Below, piece by piece: positions 40,195-48,529 of a DNA stretch of 64,000 nucleotides. The notes under the pieces are model-generated. The model was not told where the DNA came from and did no database searches. It saw only the letters and a list, made by a program, of their open reading frames with translations. A program made the position numbers and the translations under genes. Source of the DNA: Microbacterium sp. T32 (GTDB lineage: Bacteria > Actinomycetota > Actinomycetes > Actinomycetales > Microbacteriaceae); assembly GCF_001619615.1 (NCBI RefSeq), contig NZ_LQQP01000012.1, forward strand, positions 434,001 to 498,000, in the 5' to 3' direction. Position 1 is the stretch's first letter; each line of letters begins with the position of its first letter.

Positions 40195-40752
40195 ATGGCC
40201 TCGCAGCGCATCGGCTACTCCCGCGTCTCGACCACCGACCAGAACCCGGACAGTCAGCGGGATGCGCTCGCCAAAGCGGGATGCGATCAGGTGCACGTCG
40301 AGCAGTACACCGGCACCAAGGCATCGCGCCCGGTCTGGGATCAGGTGAAGACGATTCTTCGAAAGGGCGACACGCTCGTGTGCACCCGTCTGGACCGTCT
40401 AGGCCGCAGCAGTCGCGACCTAATCGAGATTGCGGCATGGCTGGAGGAGAACGGGATCGCCCTCCAGGCCACTGAGCAGCCAATCGACACGACAACACCT
40501 GAGGGTCGGATGTTCTACACCATCCTGTCGGCTTTCGCGCAGTTCGAGCGAGAGATGATCGTTGCCCGCACCCGCGACGGGCTGGCCGCAGCTCGTGCCC
40601 GTGGACGCAACGGGGGCCGTAGGTCTGCGCTCACCGCCAAGCAAGCCGAGCGCATCCGTAAGCTCCACGCGGACGGCGCCACCGTCACGACCCTGGCCGA
40701 GGATTTCAAGGTGAGCCGCCCGACCATCTACCGGGCGCTGGAGTCCGCCTGA
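40195..40752 (+). CDS. Serine recombinase (resolvase/invertase family)
   Basis: 185 residues, ATG 40195 chosen because IGYSRVSTTDQNPDSQ begins a canonical domain there. Catalytic Ser in YSRVSTT, Arg in CTRLDRLGRSSRDL, and the C-terminal HTH TLAEDFKVSRPTIYRALES. Distinct from the resolvase at 27764 in sequence. No transposase stands next to it, so it may be a remnant of another transposon, a multimer-resolution system of the element, or an invertase. Upstream repeats are its likely site. Confidence 0.9.
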   Translation: MASQRIGYSRVSTTDQNPDSQRDALAKAGCDQVHVEQYTGTKASRPVWDQVKTILRKGDTLVCTRLDRLGRSSRDLIEIAAWLEENGIALQATEQPIDTTTPEGRMFYTILSAFAQFEREMIVARTRDGLAAARARGRNGGRRSALTAKQAERIRKLHADGATVTTLAEDFKVSRPTIYRALESA

Positions 40753-40756
40753 GTCT

Positions 40757-41017
40757 CTACGCCTCTCGCGCAGCTAGTTCGGCGGCTCGCCGAGCTTTCC
40801 TGCGGAGGTAATAGTCCCGGCTCGCCTCGCGGCGCTTCTCGACCTCACTGGCCGTTCTGTCTGGACGTGCCGCCAATGGCTTTTCCACCGACTCGCCATG
40901 CTGGAGCCTCGCCAAGCGCACCAGGTGCGGCACGCTATCGACCCTCAGGGCCTCATCCGCCGCCGCCCAGATGGGCCGCATTCGCTCGATCGCGTCGGGG
41001 CAAAGCTCGCGCAGCAT
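40757..41017 (-). CDS. Hypothetical protein
   Basis: 86 residues if ATG 41017 is used (MLRELCPDAIERMRPIW); the open frame extends to 41200 but overlaps the promoter of the divergent gene. The second half is highly charged and helical, with KRREASRDYYLRRKARRAAELAAREA. No family is recognised. The gap between its stop and the resolvase stop is only a few bases (convergent genes). Coding is plausible but unproven. Confidence 0.4.
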   Translation of the reverse strand: MLRELCPDAIERMRPIWAAADEALRVDSVPHLVRLARLQHGESVEKPLAARPDRTASEVEKRREASRDYYLRRKARRAAELAAREA

Positions 41018-41097
41018 ATTCGTCACGGGGCACAGGTTAACTCGATACACCGCGCGGGGTGACACTCCGTACAGCGTCCCTCTGGGATAGTGAGCGC

Positions 41098-42171
41098 GTG
41101 CCGTCGCCGACTCCCGCGCAAGCCGCAGAGGCAACCCTGGTCCTGGGTCTGCCCGTCGAAGTGCTGGCGCTCGTGGTGGCAAGCTTCGGCCTTTTTGCAT
41201 CGCTGGGCGCGCTGGTCTGGCAGTTCACCAAGCATGTACTCGACGGTGGGCGGGTGAAGGTCTACCTGAACGCGGGCGTCTGGGAACCGAGTTTCGCACT
41301 TCGCATCAACCGCAGCGGACGTTTCGCTCTTCGACCCGACGACGACACCGCGGCTACGTTCCGAGACAACTTCGAAGTAGCACAGCTCGTGATCGAGAAC
41401 CCCGGTCGCACCGCGGTCACGGTCTACTCACCTGGCCTGGCAATCGGCGGCGCGGGGGCTAAGGATCACTCGCTCACGCCGCGCACCTTCGAGCTACCCG
41501 AGGGATTCGGAGCAGACCGACCTTCCACGGCGAACGTGGTGCGGCTGGAGCCGTATGACCGGGTGTCGTTCCTCTTCGACTACTGGTCTGTGGTGCCAGG
41601 TCTCCTCGAAAAGGCGTCCTCGCGGGGCATCACGGTGCGCGGATTCGTTAGCGTGGCGGGACGCACGAACAGGCCGCAGAAATCGAGCTGGCGCAAGCGC
41701 TGGCGCATTCCGCAGGGCGCGTACACGGCCATCGTCGGTTCGCCCAGGATCGCACCGTTTACCGTGCTCTGGAGAAAGCTGTGGCGCGATACGCCCGAGA
41801 AAGATGACATCCGCGACGAAGAGCGCTTCCGCGTCACGCCCGGGATGACTAAGTACCTCCTGGAACGCGCGATGCGCAAGTTTGACGCGGCGCCGGATCG
41901 CGACACATTCATGGATGTGCTCGAAGCTGAGGCGCGGAAGATGGGCGACGAGTACGCCGTCATCCACACCGGCGTATTCGAGGGATACCGGAGCTTGGAA
42001 CGGCTGAGCGAACATCTGGGGCCGTGGAATTGGGTACTGGGCAAGGAGCCTGCTGTGGAGCGCTTAGAGGCAGCCACGCCTGCCGAGGCGCAGCCGGGCG
42101 CGGCGGTGGAAGACGCGCCGCCGAGCACTCCTCCTAGCCGCCGAGCGGCCCGCGCTCAGAGAGCGGACTGA
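41098..42171 (+). CDS. Single-pass membrane protein of unknown function (integrase-linked cargo)
   Basis: 357 residues if GTG 41098 is used; GGGATAGT just upstream (GATAGT 41086-41091) is a good -10, so the mRNA would be leaderless. An upstream in-frame start at 41059 is less likely. One membrane segment (VLALVVASFGLFASLGALVWQF) near the N-terminus, then a beta-rich domain (IENPGRTAVTVYSPGLAIGG) and a helical region, and a Pro/Ala-rich acidic tail. No family is recognised. It lies with 42265-43137 between a serine recombinase and a tyrosine integrase, the usual position of cargo genes such as defence or exclusion factors. Confidence 0.6.
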   Translation: MPSPTPAQAAEATLVLGLPVEVLALVVASFGLFASLGALVWQFTKHVLDGGRVKVYLNAGVWEPSFALRINRSGRFALRPDDDTAATFRDNFEVAQLVIENPGRTAVTVYSPGLAIGGAGAKDHSLTPRTFELPEGFGADRPSTANVVRLEPYDRVSFLFDYWSVVPGLLEKASSRGITVRGFVSVAGRTNRPQKSSWRKRWRIPQGAYTAIVGSPRIAPFTVLWRKLWRDTPEKDDIRDEERFRVTPGMTKYLLERAMRKFDAAPDRDTFMDVLEAEARKMGDEYAVIHTGVFEGYRSLERLSEHLGPWNWVLGKEPAVERLEAATPAEAQPGAAVEDAPPSTPPSRRAARAQRAD

Positions 42172-42264
42172 GACATCGACCGCTAATACGCGGCGAGATT
42201 TCGGAGCTTCGCACCCGCCATTCCGCGGCGCTCCGAATTCATCCTTAGCCGGTCGAGCCATACG

Positions 42265-43137
42265 ATGCACCCAAGTCGGAACAGGGGGGGCGTCTTGCTG
42301 GAAGTAATCATCTCGCTCGTGGGCGGCGCCATCGTCGCGATCGTCATCGAGCGCCTCTACCAACGCTGGCGGGCTGATGCCGACGATTTCGAGCTGTGGT
42401 TGAACGTGAACATCCTGACGCTCATGGCCGAGGAAGGTGACCGGTTCGAGACTGGAATGCGCTACGTCGTGGATGGGGCGGAGGTCGAGCGACCACATGT
42501 GATCGACGTAGATCTGTGGAACGCGGGAGCAAAGGACATCAGGCCCGACATGTTCAGCGCGGGCGCTCCGATCGAGGTCGCTCTGGGAGTGCATGTGATC
42601 AAGGAGCTAAAGGGCGGACGGGACCACAACACGGACTCCGCAGCCATTGCGCTCGGCTTAGACAACACCGTGAGAATCGCCCCGAGCCTGCTCAAACGAG
42701 GCATGGTCAAGCGCTACCGGCTGTTAGTCGACGGTACGCCGGAACTCACCTGGACCAACCAAGTAGCTGACCTCCAGATACGTGACCTCGATCAGGAGTG
42801 GGAGACACCCACTCTTGATCGCCGCATCGCTCGCATCGCAGCTCGGGTGATATTCATCCTCCTGGGCGTGATCTTTTTCGGTGGCATGCTTGTCCTTCCG
42901 TTCCTGCCGGACGGCGTGCGGCTGGCAATCGGTGACGCTCTTCCGCAGCCACTGGGATTGTTCGTGCTACTGCCCGGCGCCGTGCTCGCGCTTGGCATGG
43001 GCATCTTCATGTACGGTGCGAACGCTTCGCGCCGCCCTCGTCGCGCGGTGAAGGTACGTAATCGTGGGTTGGCCAAGAGTCCGAAGACTTCCAGCGAGAT
43101 GCTGATCCGTCCTCGTGATGTGGAGTACCTAGATTGA
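42265..43137 (+). CDS. Membrane protein of unknown function (integrase-linked cargo)
   Basis: 290 residues from ATG 42265. A TTG at 42295 with AGGGGGG 5 nt before it, and TACGAT at 42261-42266 as a possible -10, is a serious alternative start (280 residues). An N-terminal membrane segment (VIISLVGGAIVAIVIERLY), a beta-rich cytoplasmic or outer domain containing VDLWNAGAKDIRPDMFSAGAPIEV in shortened form (LWNAGAKDIRPDMF), then two C-terminal membrane segments near 195-250. The domain type resembles that of 41098 in having an N-terminal segment followed by a beta domain about carried groups of N-G/A-x-K/R. No function is recognised. Confidence 0.6.
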   Translation: MHPSRNRGGVLLEVIISLVGGAIVAIVIERLYQRWRADADDFELWLNVNILTLMAEEGDRFETGMRYVVDGAEVERPHVIDVDLWNAGAKDIRPDMFSAGAPIEVALGVHVIKELKGGRDHNTDSAAIALGLDNTVRIAPSLLKRGMVKRYRLLVDGTPELTWTNQVADLQIRDLDQEWETPTLDRRIARIAARVIFILLGVIFFGGMLVLPFLPDGVRLAIGDALPQPLGLFVLLPGAVLALGMGIFMYGANASRRPRRAVKVRNRGLAKSPKTSSEMLIRPRDVEYLD

Positions 43138-43145
43138 CGATTCGC

Positions 43146-44303
43146 TCAGCGCCGCCCGCGGCGTAGACGTTCGTTGGCTAGAGCGGCCAGCTCACGGTCG
43201 CGGTCCTCGCTCGAATCCAGGTAGCTCAGGGCGGCTGTGTAAGAGCGATGCCCGCCGCGGAACATCACGTCGCGGACGTTGGCGCCTGTCCGTGCGACGA
43301 ACGTCAATCCGACACGCTTCAGGTCGTGGAAATGGAAGTCAGGGAACCCTGCGGCCCGCTTGGCCGCGTCCCAGCCATCCCGGATGTGCGCGCGATTGAC
43401 TCGCCCACCCTTGGCACCGACGAATAGGGGAGCGCTAGGCAGCATCGGGTGCGCTGCGATCCACTCATCCAGCGCGATGCGTCCCGGTTCCAGCAGCTCG
43501 ACCGTGCGGCTATTGCCTGTTTTCGTGTCGCTCAACGTGACCGGCCCGACGGTGGACGCTTGCCGTTCCGTTCTCAACTGCCCCGTGGACGAGTCGTAAT
43601 CGCCGCGGTTCAGTCCGCAGACCTCGCCGATCCTCAGGTGTGCGGAGAACGCGACGAGCGCCGCGGTGCGCGTCCTGTCGTCGGCGTAATCCAGCACCGC
43701 GAACATGTCATCGATTGTGAACCGCGGGCGGCGCCTCGCCACGTTCTTTCCGGCGTCCTCAACCTGGCATGGATTGGCTTGAATGTACTGCCAGCGCACG
43801 GCGTACCGCATCGCCCGGGTAAGGAACATGTACCGATTGCGACGCGAGACGGTGGCGGGCTGCGACGCCCACCATGCATCGACCGCTTGCACGTCGATCT
43901 GGCCGAGCGGGATGCGCCCGAAGTGCTCAATCAAGCGCGTGGCGTCGGTGCGGTTGTTCCGGTAGGTGCCTGCGGCCACCTTCGTCTCGCGAAACGGCAT
44001 GTAGGTCTCCGTCATGAACACGGAGAACGGCGTACGCGCTTTGCGGTCGTCCCACTTCGTGCCCTTCGCCAGATCCACCTCGATCTCGCGCCCGTGCCGC
44101 TGCGCGGTGTCGGCGTCGTCGTAAGTGCCGTGCGTAACTTGCTCACCGTTCGGGAGCCGGTAACGAACCTGTACGCGACCGCTCGGAAGCGTCCTATACG
44201 TGACGCTGGATTGTGCCCTCTTGCCCACTGTGCTCACCCATGCTGTACGCCTGGGGCCGGGCGTTGCTACAGCATCAGTCCGGGCCGTTTCGGATACGGC
44301 CAA
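43146..44303 (-). CDS. int: Tyrosine recombinase/phage-type integrase
   Basis: 385 residues from ATG 44303; GTG 44237 is an alternative. The N-terminal AP2-like/SAM-like DNA-binding region has PFSVFMTETYMPFRE. Catalytic residues are Arg224 in HLRIGEVCGL, His326 with Lys/Arg in FHDLKRVG (usually HDLRH), His352 in RGGHRSYTAALSY, and the nucleophile Tyr361. It stands 76 bp from the 3' end of tRNA-Gly and is transcribed away from it, the classic layout of an element integrated in a tRNA gene. It marks the right boundary of the island or of a smaller element inside it. Confidence 0.93.
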   Translation of the reverse strand: MAVSETARTDAVATPGPRRTAWVSTVGKRAQSSVTYRTLPSGRVQVRYRLPNGEQVTHGTYDDADTAQRHGREIEVDLAKGTKWDDRKARTPFSVFMTETYMPFRETKVAAGTYRNNRTDATRLIEHFGRIPLGQIDVQAVDAWWASQPATVSRRNRYMFLTRAMRYAVRWQYIQANPCQVEDAGKNVARRRPRFTIDDMFAVLDYADDRTRTAALVAFSAHLRIGEVCGLNRGDYDSSTGQLRTERQASTVGPVTLSDTKTGNSRTVELLEPGRIALDEWIAAHPMLPSAPLFVGAKGGRVNRAHIRDGWDAAKRAAGFPDFHFHDLKRVGLTFVARTGANVRDVMFRGGHRSYTAALSYLDSSEDRDRELAALANERLRRGRR

Positions 44304-44379
44304 GGCACGCGGTAACCCCGGTCCCAGCAGGGCGCCGGACGGGCTTCCGAGAAAAGCCGGGTCGCGGGCGGAAAGTAAG

Positions 44380-44453
44380 TGGAGGGGATGACGGGAATCG
44401 AACCCGCACCATCAGTTTGGAAGACTGAGGCTCTACCATTGAGCTACATCCCC
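44380..44453 (-). tRNA. tRNA-Gly (TCC anticodon)
   Basis: Cloverleaf on the minus strand: acceptor GGGGATG/CATCCCC, D-arm GCTC...GAGC, anticodon arm TCAGT-CTTCCAA-ACTGA with anticodon TCC, T-arm with TTCGATT loop, discriminator T and encoded CCA. The 3' end points at the integrase gene, so it is the probable attachment site. The tRNA is intact; the displaced or duplicated 3' segment at the other end of the element was not seen in the window. Confidence 0.95.
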
Positions 44454-44674
44454 GCGGCGGCGAACCGCAGCGTCGACAACTCTACTTCACGTCCGCCGGT
44501 GTCACGAACACGGGCGTTGACTGCGCGAAGGCCGCGCAGCGGACATGTTGACCACCCTGTTGAGGCTCCGCACCCAGGGGCTATGGCATCCGATCGACTC
44601 CCAGACCGGCCCCCGCACCTCGATCGACTAGACTTCCAGGGGTCGTTTCGTCGAACGCGTGCTGCGCGTCGCTC

Positions 44675-44748
44675 CGGGGCGTAGCTCAGCTTGGTAGAGC
44701 GCCCGCTTTGGGAGCGGGAGGCCGCAGGTTCAAATCCTGTCGCCCCGA
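44675..44748 (+). tRNA. tRNA-Pro (TGG anticodon)
   Basis: Acceptor CGGGGCG/CGCCCCG, anticodon arm CCCGC-TTTGGGA-GCGGG with anticodon TGG, T-arm AGGTTCAAATCCT, discriminator A, no encoded CCA. The gene lies 74 bp before tig on the same strand. The 44454-44674 stretch between the two tRNAs holds no gene that I can see. Confidence 0.95.
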
Positions 44749-44821
44749 CGCAACGGCCCCACAGACCCCAGGCCTAGCCGGCCCCCGCGTCCGCGCGGGC
44801 CACACGAGGAGAACACACCGC

Positions 44822-46279
44822 ATGGTCAACAGCACCGTCGAGAAGCTCAGCCCGACCCGGGTCAAGCTCCACATCACGGTCTCGCCCGAAGAGCTCAAGC
44901 CGAGCATCACCCACGCCTACGAGCACATCGCTCAGGACGTGCAGATCCCCGGCTTCCGCAAGGGCAAGGTGCCCGCGCCGATCATCGACCAGCGCATCGG
45001 TCGCGGCGCCGTCATCGAGCACGCCGTCAACGAGGGTCTCGACGGGTTCTACCGCCAGGCCGTTGAAGACCAGGAGCTGCGCGTCATCGGCCGCCCGAGC
45101 GCCGAGATCGTCGAACTCCCCGAGCTGAAGGATTACTCGGGCGACCTGGTCGTCGACGTCGAGGTCGACGTGCGCCCCGAGTTCGACCTTCCCGCCTACG
45201 ACTCCATCACCGTGACCGTCGACGCCGTCGAGGCCGACGAGGCGGCCGTGGATGCCGAGCTCGACCGTCTCCGCGCCCGCTTCGGCACGCTCGTGACCGT
45301 CGACCGTCCCGCCGCGAAGGGCGACTTCGTCGAGCTCGACCTCGTCGCCACGATCGACGGCACCGAGATCGACCGCGCCGAGGGCGTGTCGTACGAGGTC
45401 GGCTCCGGCGAGCTGCTCGAGGGCATCGACGAGGCCATCGACTCGCTCACCGCCGACGAGCAGACCACGTTCCGCTCGAAGCTCGTCGGTGGCGACCACG
45501 CCGGCGAAGAGGCCGAGGTCTCCGTCACGATCACGGCCGTCAAGGAGCGCGAGCTGCCCGACGCCGACGACGACTTCGCTCAGATGGCATCCGAGTTCGA
45601 CACCCTCGAAGAGCTCCGTGCGTCGCTCGCCGAGCGCGTCTCCGAGCAGTCGGTCTTCACGCAGGGCGCCGCCGCGCGCGACAAGTTCGTCGAGGCGCTC
45701 ATCGAGGCCGTCGAGATCCCCGTTCCGCCGCAACTCATCGAGGACGAGGTCCACACACACCTCGAGGGCGAGAACCGCCTCGAGGACGACGTGCACCGCG
45801 CCGAGGTCACCGAGGCCAGCGAGAAGCAGTTCCGCACCCAGATGATCCTCGACAAGATCGCCGAGGACGCCAACGTCCAGGTCTCGCAGGACGAGCTGAC
45901 GCAGTACCTCATCCAGTCGGCCGCGCAGTACGGCATGGCTCCGCAGGACTTCGTCAACGCGCTCCAGCAGGGCAACCAGCTGCCCGCGATGGTCGGCGAG
46001 GTCGCCCGCAACAAGGCGCTCGCGATCGCGCTCGGCAAGGTCACCGTCGTCGACACCAACGGCAAGCCCGTCGACCTGACCGGCTTCGTCGCCGTCGAGG
46101 GCGAAGAGCCCGTCGACGCCGAGGAAGAGGTCGTCGAAGAGGCGCAGGAGATCGCCGACGCGGCCGCCGACGCGGACGCCGTCGTCGAGGCCGAGGAGGC
46201 CGCCGCCGAGGAAGCCCCCAAGAAGGCCCCCGCGAAGAAGCGCGCTCCCGCCAAGAAGAAGGCCGCCGACAGCGAGTAA
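44822..46279 (+). CDS. tig: Trigger factor, ribosome-associated chaperone
   Basis: 485 residues from ATG 44822, with AGGAGA about 10 nt upstream. The ribosome-binding domain contains the tig signature near [10 protein letters not shown] (about 44-53). The PPIase-like middle domain and long helical C-terminal domain follow. The last 50 residues are a low-complexity Glu/Ala then Lys/Ala/Pro tail ([19 protein letters not shown]), typical for actinobacterial trigger factors. It binds nascent chains at the ribosome exit. It is followed by clpP and clpX genes, the usual order. Confidence 0.96.
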   Translation: MVNSTVEKLSPTRVKLHITVSPEELKPSITHAYEHIAQDVQIPGFRKGKVPAPIIDQRIGRGAVIEHAVNEGLDGFYRQAVEDQELRVIGRPSAEIVELPELKDYSGDLVVDVEVDVRPEFDLPAYDSITVTVDAVEADEAAVDAELDRLRARFGTLVTVDRPAAKGDFVELDLVATIDGTEIDRAEGVSYEVGSGELLEGIDEAIDSLTADEQTTFRSKLVGGDHAGEEAEVSVTITAVKERELPDADDDFAQMASEFDTLEELRASLAERVSEQSVFTQGAAARDKFVEALIEAVEIPVPPQLIEDEVHTHLEGENRLEDDVHRAEVTEASEKQFRTQMILDKIAEDANVQVSQDELTQYLIQSAAQYGMAPQDFVNALQQGNQLPAMVGEVARNKALAIALGKVTVVDTNGKPVDLTGFVAVEGEEPVDAEEEVVEEAQEIADAAADADAVVEAEEAAAEEAPKKAPAKKRAPAKKKAADSE

Positions 46280-46297
46280 GACTCGTCCGGTTCGCGA

Positions 46298-46334
46298 ACA
46301 GGGGGTGGATGCCACGGCATCCGCCCCCTGTTTT
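46298..46334 (+). terminator. Intrinsic terminator of tig
   Basis: CAGGGGG...GGATGCC-AC-GGCATCC...CCCCCTG followed by TTTT. The nested stem is nearly perfect. It begins 19 bases after the tig stop. Confidence 0.88.
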
Positions 46335-46352
46335 CGTCACCGGGTCTTCGAC

Positions 46353-46409
46353 TGAGTGTCCGAGACACGCGGATGCGGTGAGCGCGGAACCGCGTGTCTT
46401 GGACACTCA
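46353..46409. repeat. 57-bp imperfect palindrome
   Basis: Arms of 20 bp (46353-46372 and 46390-46409) differ at one position; core GTGTCCGAGACACGCGG versus its inverse GTGTCTTGGACAC. Loop of 17 bases. It follows the tig terminator and precedes the TPR gene. Its size and shape resemble the palindrome at 56955-57008. Confidence 0.7.
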
Positions 46410-46459
46410 ACCGGGGGCGCGTCGCGCACGGGCCGCACATTGCAGGGGGGAGAACACCC

Positions 46460-46948
46460 ATGGACGACTGGCAGGCACGCGTCGACGCGGTCTGGGACGA
46501 CGCGACGCTGACCGCAGCACAGGTCGTCGAGCGCATCGACGCCCTCGCGAGCGAGCGGCCCGAGGACGACCCGGTCGCCCTGTTCGAACGGGCGGGCGCG
46601 CGGGACTCCGCCGGCCTCGAGGCCGAGGCCGAGGTGCTCTACCGTCGGGCGCTGGACGGCGGGCTCGACGACGAGCGTCGCACGCGGGCGACGATCCAGC
46701 TCGCCAGCACGATCCGCAACCTCGGCAAGATCGACGAGGCTCTCGCGATGCTGCGCGACGAGTACGAGCGCGAGCCGCGCGGACCCCTCCACGACGCGGC
46801 TGCGGCGTTCTACGCCCTGGCGCTGGTGTCGTCCGGAGAGCCCGAGCGGGCCGCATCCATCGCTCTGGAAACCCTTGCTCCACACCTGCCGCGCTACACC
46901 CGATCGGTCACCGGATACGCCCGCGAGATCGCGGACGGACACGCCTGA
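46460..46948 (+). CDS. Tetratricopeptide-repeat protein
   Basis: 162 residues from ATG 46460, with GGGGGGAGAA about 9 nt upstream. Helical repeats of TPR type are visible, such as GLEAEAEVLYRRALDGGLDD, and IRNLGKIDEALAMLRDEY. Cytoplasmic, no membrane segment. Such short TPR proteins serve as protein-interaction modules. It sits alone between tig and clpP1. The function is not known. Confidence 0.85.
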   Translation: MDDWQARVDAVWDDATLTAAQVVERIDALASERPEDDPVALFERAGARDSAGLEAEAEVLYRRALDGGLDDERRTRATIQLASTIRNLGKIDEALAMLRDEYEREPRGPLHDAAAAFYALALVSSGEPERAASIALETLAPHLPRYTRSVTGYAREIADGHA

Positions 46949-47026
46949 TCCGCCCGCGGCGAACACGGCGACCCGCCCCGAATCGCGCCGGTAGATTCGT
47001 TGCAGATCACCGGAAGAGGAGCACAA

Positions 47027-47611
47027 ATGCCCGAACCCCTTATGGCAACGAGCGTCTTCGACAGGCTGCTCAAGGACCGCATCATCTGGCTCGGTTCGGA
47101 GGTGCGTGACGAGAACGCCAACGAGATCTGCGCCAAGATCCTGCTGCTCGCGGCAGAGGACTCGCAGAAGGACATCTACCTCTACATCAACTCGCCCGGC
47201 GGCTCGATCACGGCCGGCATGGCGATCTACGACACCATGCAGTTCGTCCCGAACGACATCGTGACCGTCGGTATCGGCATGGCCGCCTCGATGGGGCAGC
47301 TGCTGCTGACCAGCGGCACCAAGGGCAAGCGCTACATCACGCCCAACGCCCGCGTGCTGCTGCACCAGCCGCACGGTGGCTTCGGCGGTACCGCGAGCGA
47401 CATCCAGACGCAGGCGCAGCTCATCCTCGACATGAAGAAGCGTCTCGCCGAGATCACGGCCGCCCAGACCGGCAAGACCGTGGAGCAGATCAACGCCGAC
47501 GGCGACCGCGACCGCTGGTTCAGCGCCCAGGAAGCGCTCGAGTACGGCTTCGTCGACCACATGCGCGAGCACGCAAGCGACGTCGCCGGCGGCGGCGGGA
47601 CCGCGGCCTGA
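47027..47611 (+). CDS. clpP: ATP-dependent Clp protease proteolytic subunit ClpP1
   Basis: 194 residues; ATG 47027 has AGAGGAG 6 nt ahead. Serine protease of the Clp system. Catalytic Ser88 in GMAASMGQ and His113 in LLHQPHGG have the normal spacing of 25, and INSPGGS forms the oxyanion-side loop. Actinobacteria need two ClpP proteins that form a mixed tetradecamer; clpP2 is 29 bp downstream in the same operon. Confidence 0.96.
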   Translation: MPEPLMATSVFDRLLKDRIIWLGSEVRDENANEICAKILLLAAEDSQKDIYLYINSPGGSITAGMAIYDTMQFVPNDIVTVGIGMAASMGQLLLTSGTKGKRYITPNARVLLHQPHGGFGGTASDIQTQAQLILDMKKRLAEITAAQTGKTVEQINADGDRDRWFSAQEALEYGFVDHMREHASDVAGGGGTAA

Positions 47612-47640
47612 GGCCGAGGGCGAGAGGAAAGGACACCGCA

Positions 47641-48303
47641 ATGCACACTCCCACCTTCGGCGGCAGCGCCCTGCAGATGCCGAGCAGCCGTTACATCCTG
47701 CCCCAGTTCGAAGAGCGCACGGCCTACGGCTACAAGCGCCAGGACCCGTACAACAAGCTGTTCGAGGACCGCGTCATCTTCCTGGGCGTCCAGGTCGACG
47801 ACGCCTCGGCCGATGACGTCATGGCCCAGCTGCTCGTGCTCGAGTCGCAGGACCCCGACCGCGACATCATCATGTACATCAACTCGCCCGGTGGCTCGTT
47901 CACGGCCATGACGGCGATCTACGACACGATGCAGTACATCTCGCCCCAGATCCAGACGGTCGTGCTCGGCCAGGCGGCATCCGCGGCATCCGTTCTGCTC
48001 GCGGCCGGTGCCCCCGGCAAGCGTCTCGCCCTCCCGAACGCCCGCATCCTGATCCACCAGCCCGCCGTCGGCGAGTCCGGTCACGGTCAGGCGTCGGACA
48101 TCGAGATCCAGGCGGCCGAGATCATGCGCATGCGCACCTGGCTCGAAGAGACCATGTCCCGTCACACGGGTCAGGACGTCGCGAAGGTCAACAAGGACAT
48201 CGACCGCGACAAGATCCTCTCCGCCCAGGAGGCGCTCGAGTACGGCATCGTCGACCAGGTGCTGACGAGCCGCAAGCGCGTCCCCGCGGCCCTCACCGCC
48301 TGA
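47641..48303 (+). CDS. clpP: ATP-dependent Clp protease proteolytic subunit ClpP2
   Basis: 220 residues from ATG 47641, with GAGAGGAAA ahead. Ser114 in GQAASAAS and His139 in LIHQPAVG are the catalytic pair with the same 25-residue spacing as in ClpP1. The longer N-terminal propeptide (about 30 residues) is typical of ClpP2. It forms the mixed ClpP1P2 core that docks with ClpX, encoded next. Confidence 0.96.
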   Translation: MHTPTFGGSALQMPSSRYILPQFEERTAYGYKRQDPYNKLFEDRVIFLGVQVDDASADDVMAQLLVLESQDPDRDIIMYINSPGGSFTAMTAIYDTMQYISPQIQTVVLGQAASAASVLLAAGAPGKRLALPNARILIHQPAVGESGHGQASDIEIQAAEIMRMRTWLEETMSRHTGQDVAKVNKDIDRDKILSAQEALEYGIVDQVLTSRKRVPAALTA

Positions 48304-48315
48304 CCCGCTCCACCC

Positions 48316-48347
48316 GATGCCCCGCCGGATCCGTCCGGCGGGGCATC
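48316..48347 (+). terminator. Hairpin terminator after clpP2
   Basis: GATGCCCCGCCGGA (48316-48329) and TCCGGCGGGGCATC (48334-48347) form a perfect 14-bp stem with a 4-base loop. No long T-run follows. The remaining bases to 48529 hold the clpX promoter region; no gene is seen. Confidence 0.85.
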
Positions 48348-48529
48348 GTCGTGTCCGGGGGTTCTTCTCGCGCGTGGGGGAGACGGATGCCGGGACCTCG
48401 GCGCGCCACCCGTTTGTCCGCCCGTGGCGATCACGGCGACGGCGCTCGCGCAAATGCCCTCGAATGTCCCGGGCACCGGTTAGGCTCAAAGTCACTCCGG
48501 CGTGGCGCCGGGAATGAGGAGGCACGGGC

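Noticed and set aside
1..44380. CRISPR arrays
   Set aside because: No regularly spaced direct repeats were seen; the only tandem repeat is the two-copy 117-bp unit at 55784.
1..44380. Left attachment site as a copy of the tRNA-Gly 3' end
   Set aside because: I could not find the tRNA 3' segment repeated in the island part by eye; it may lie outside the window.
44774..46315. Long minus-strand ORF opposite trigger factor
   Set aside because: It is antisense to tig and rich in Leu/Asp/Gly repeats generated by the mirrored codons; no domain and no ribosome site.
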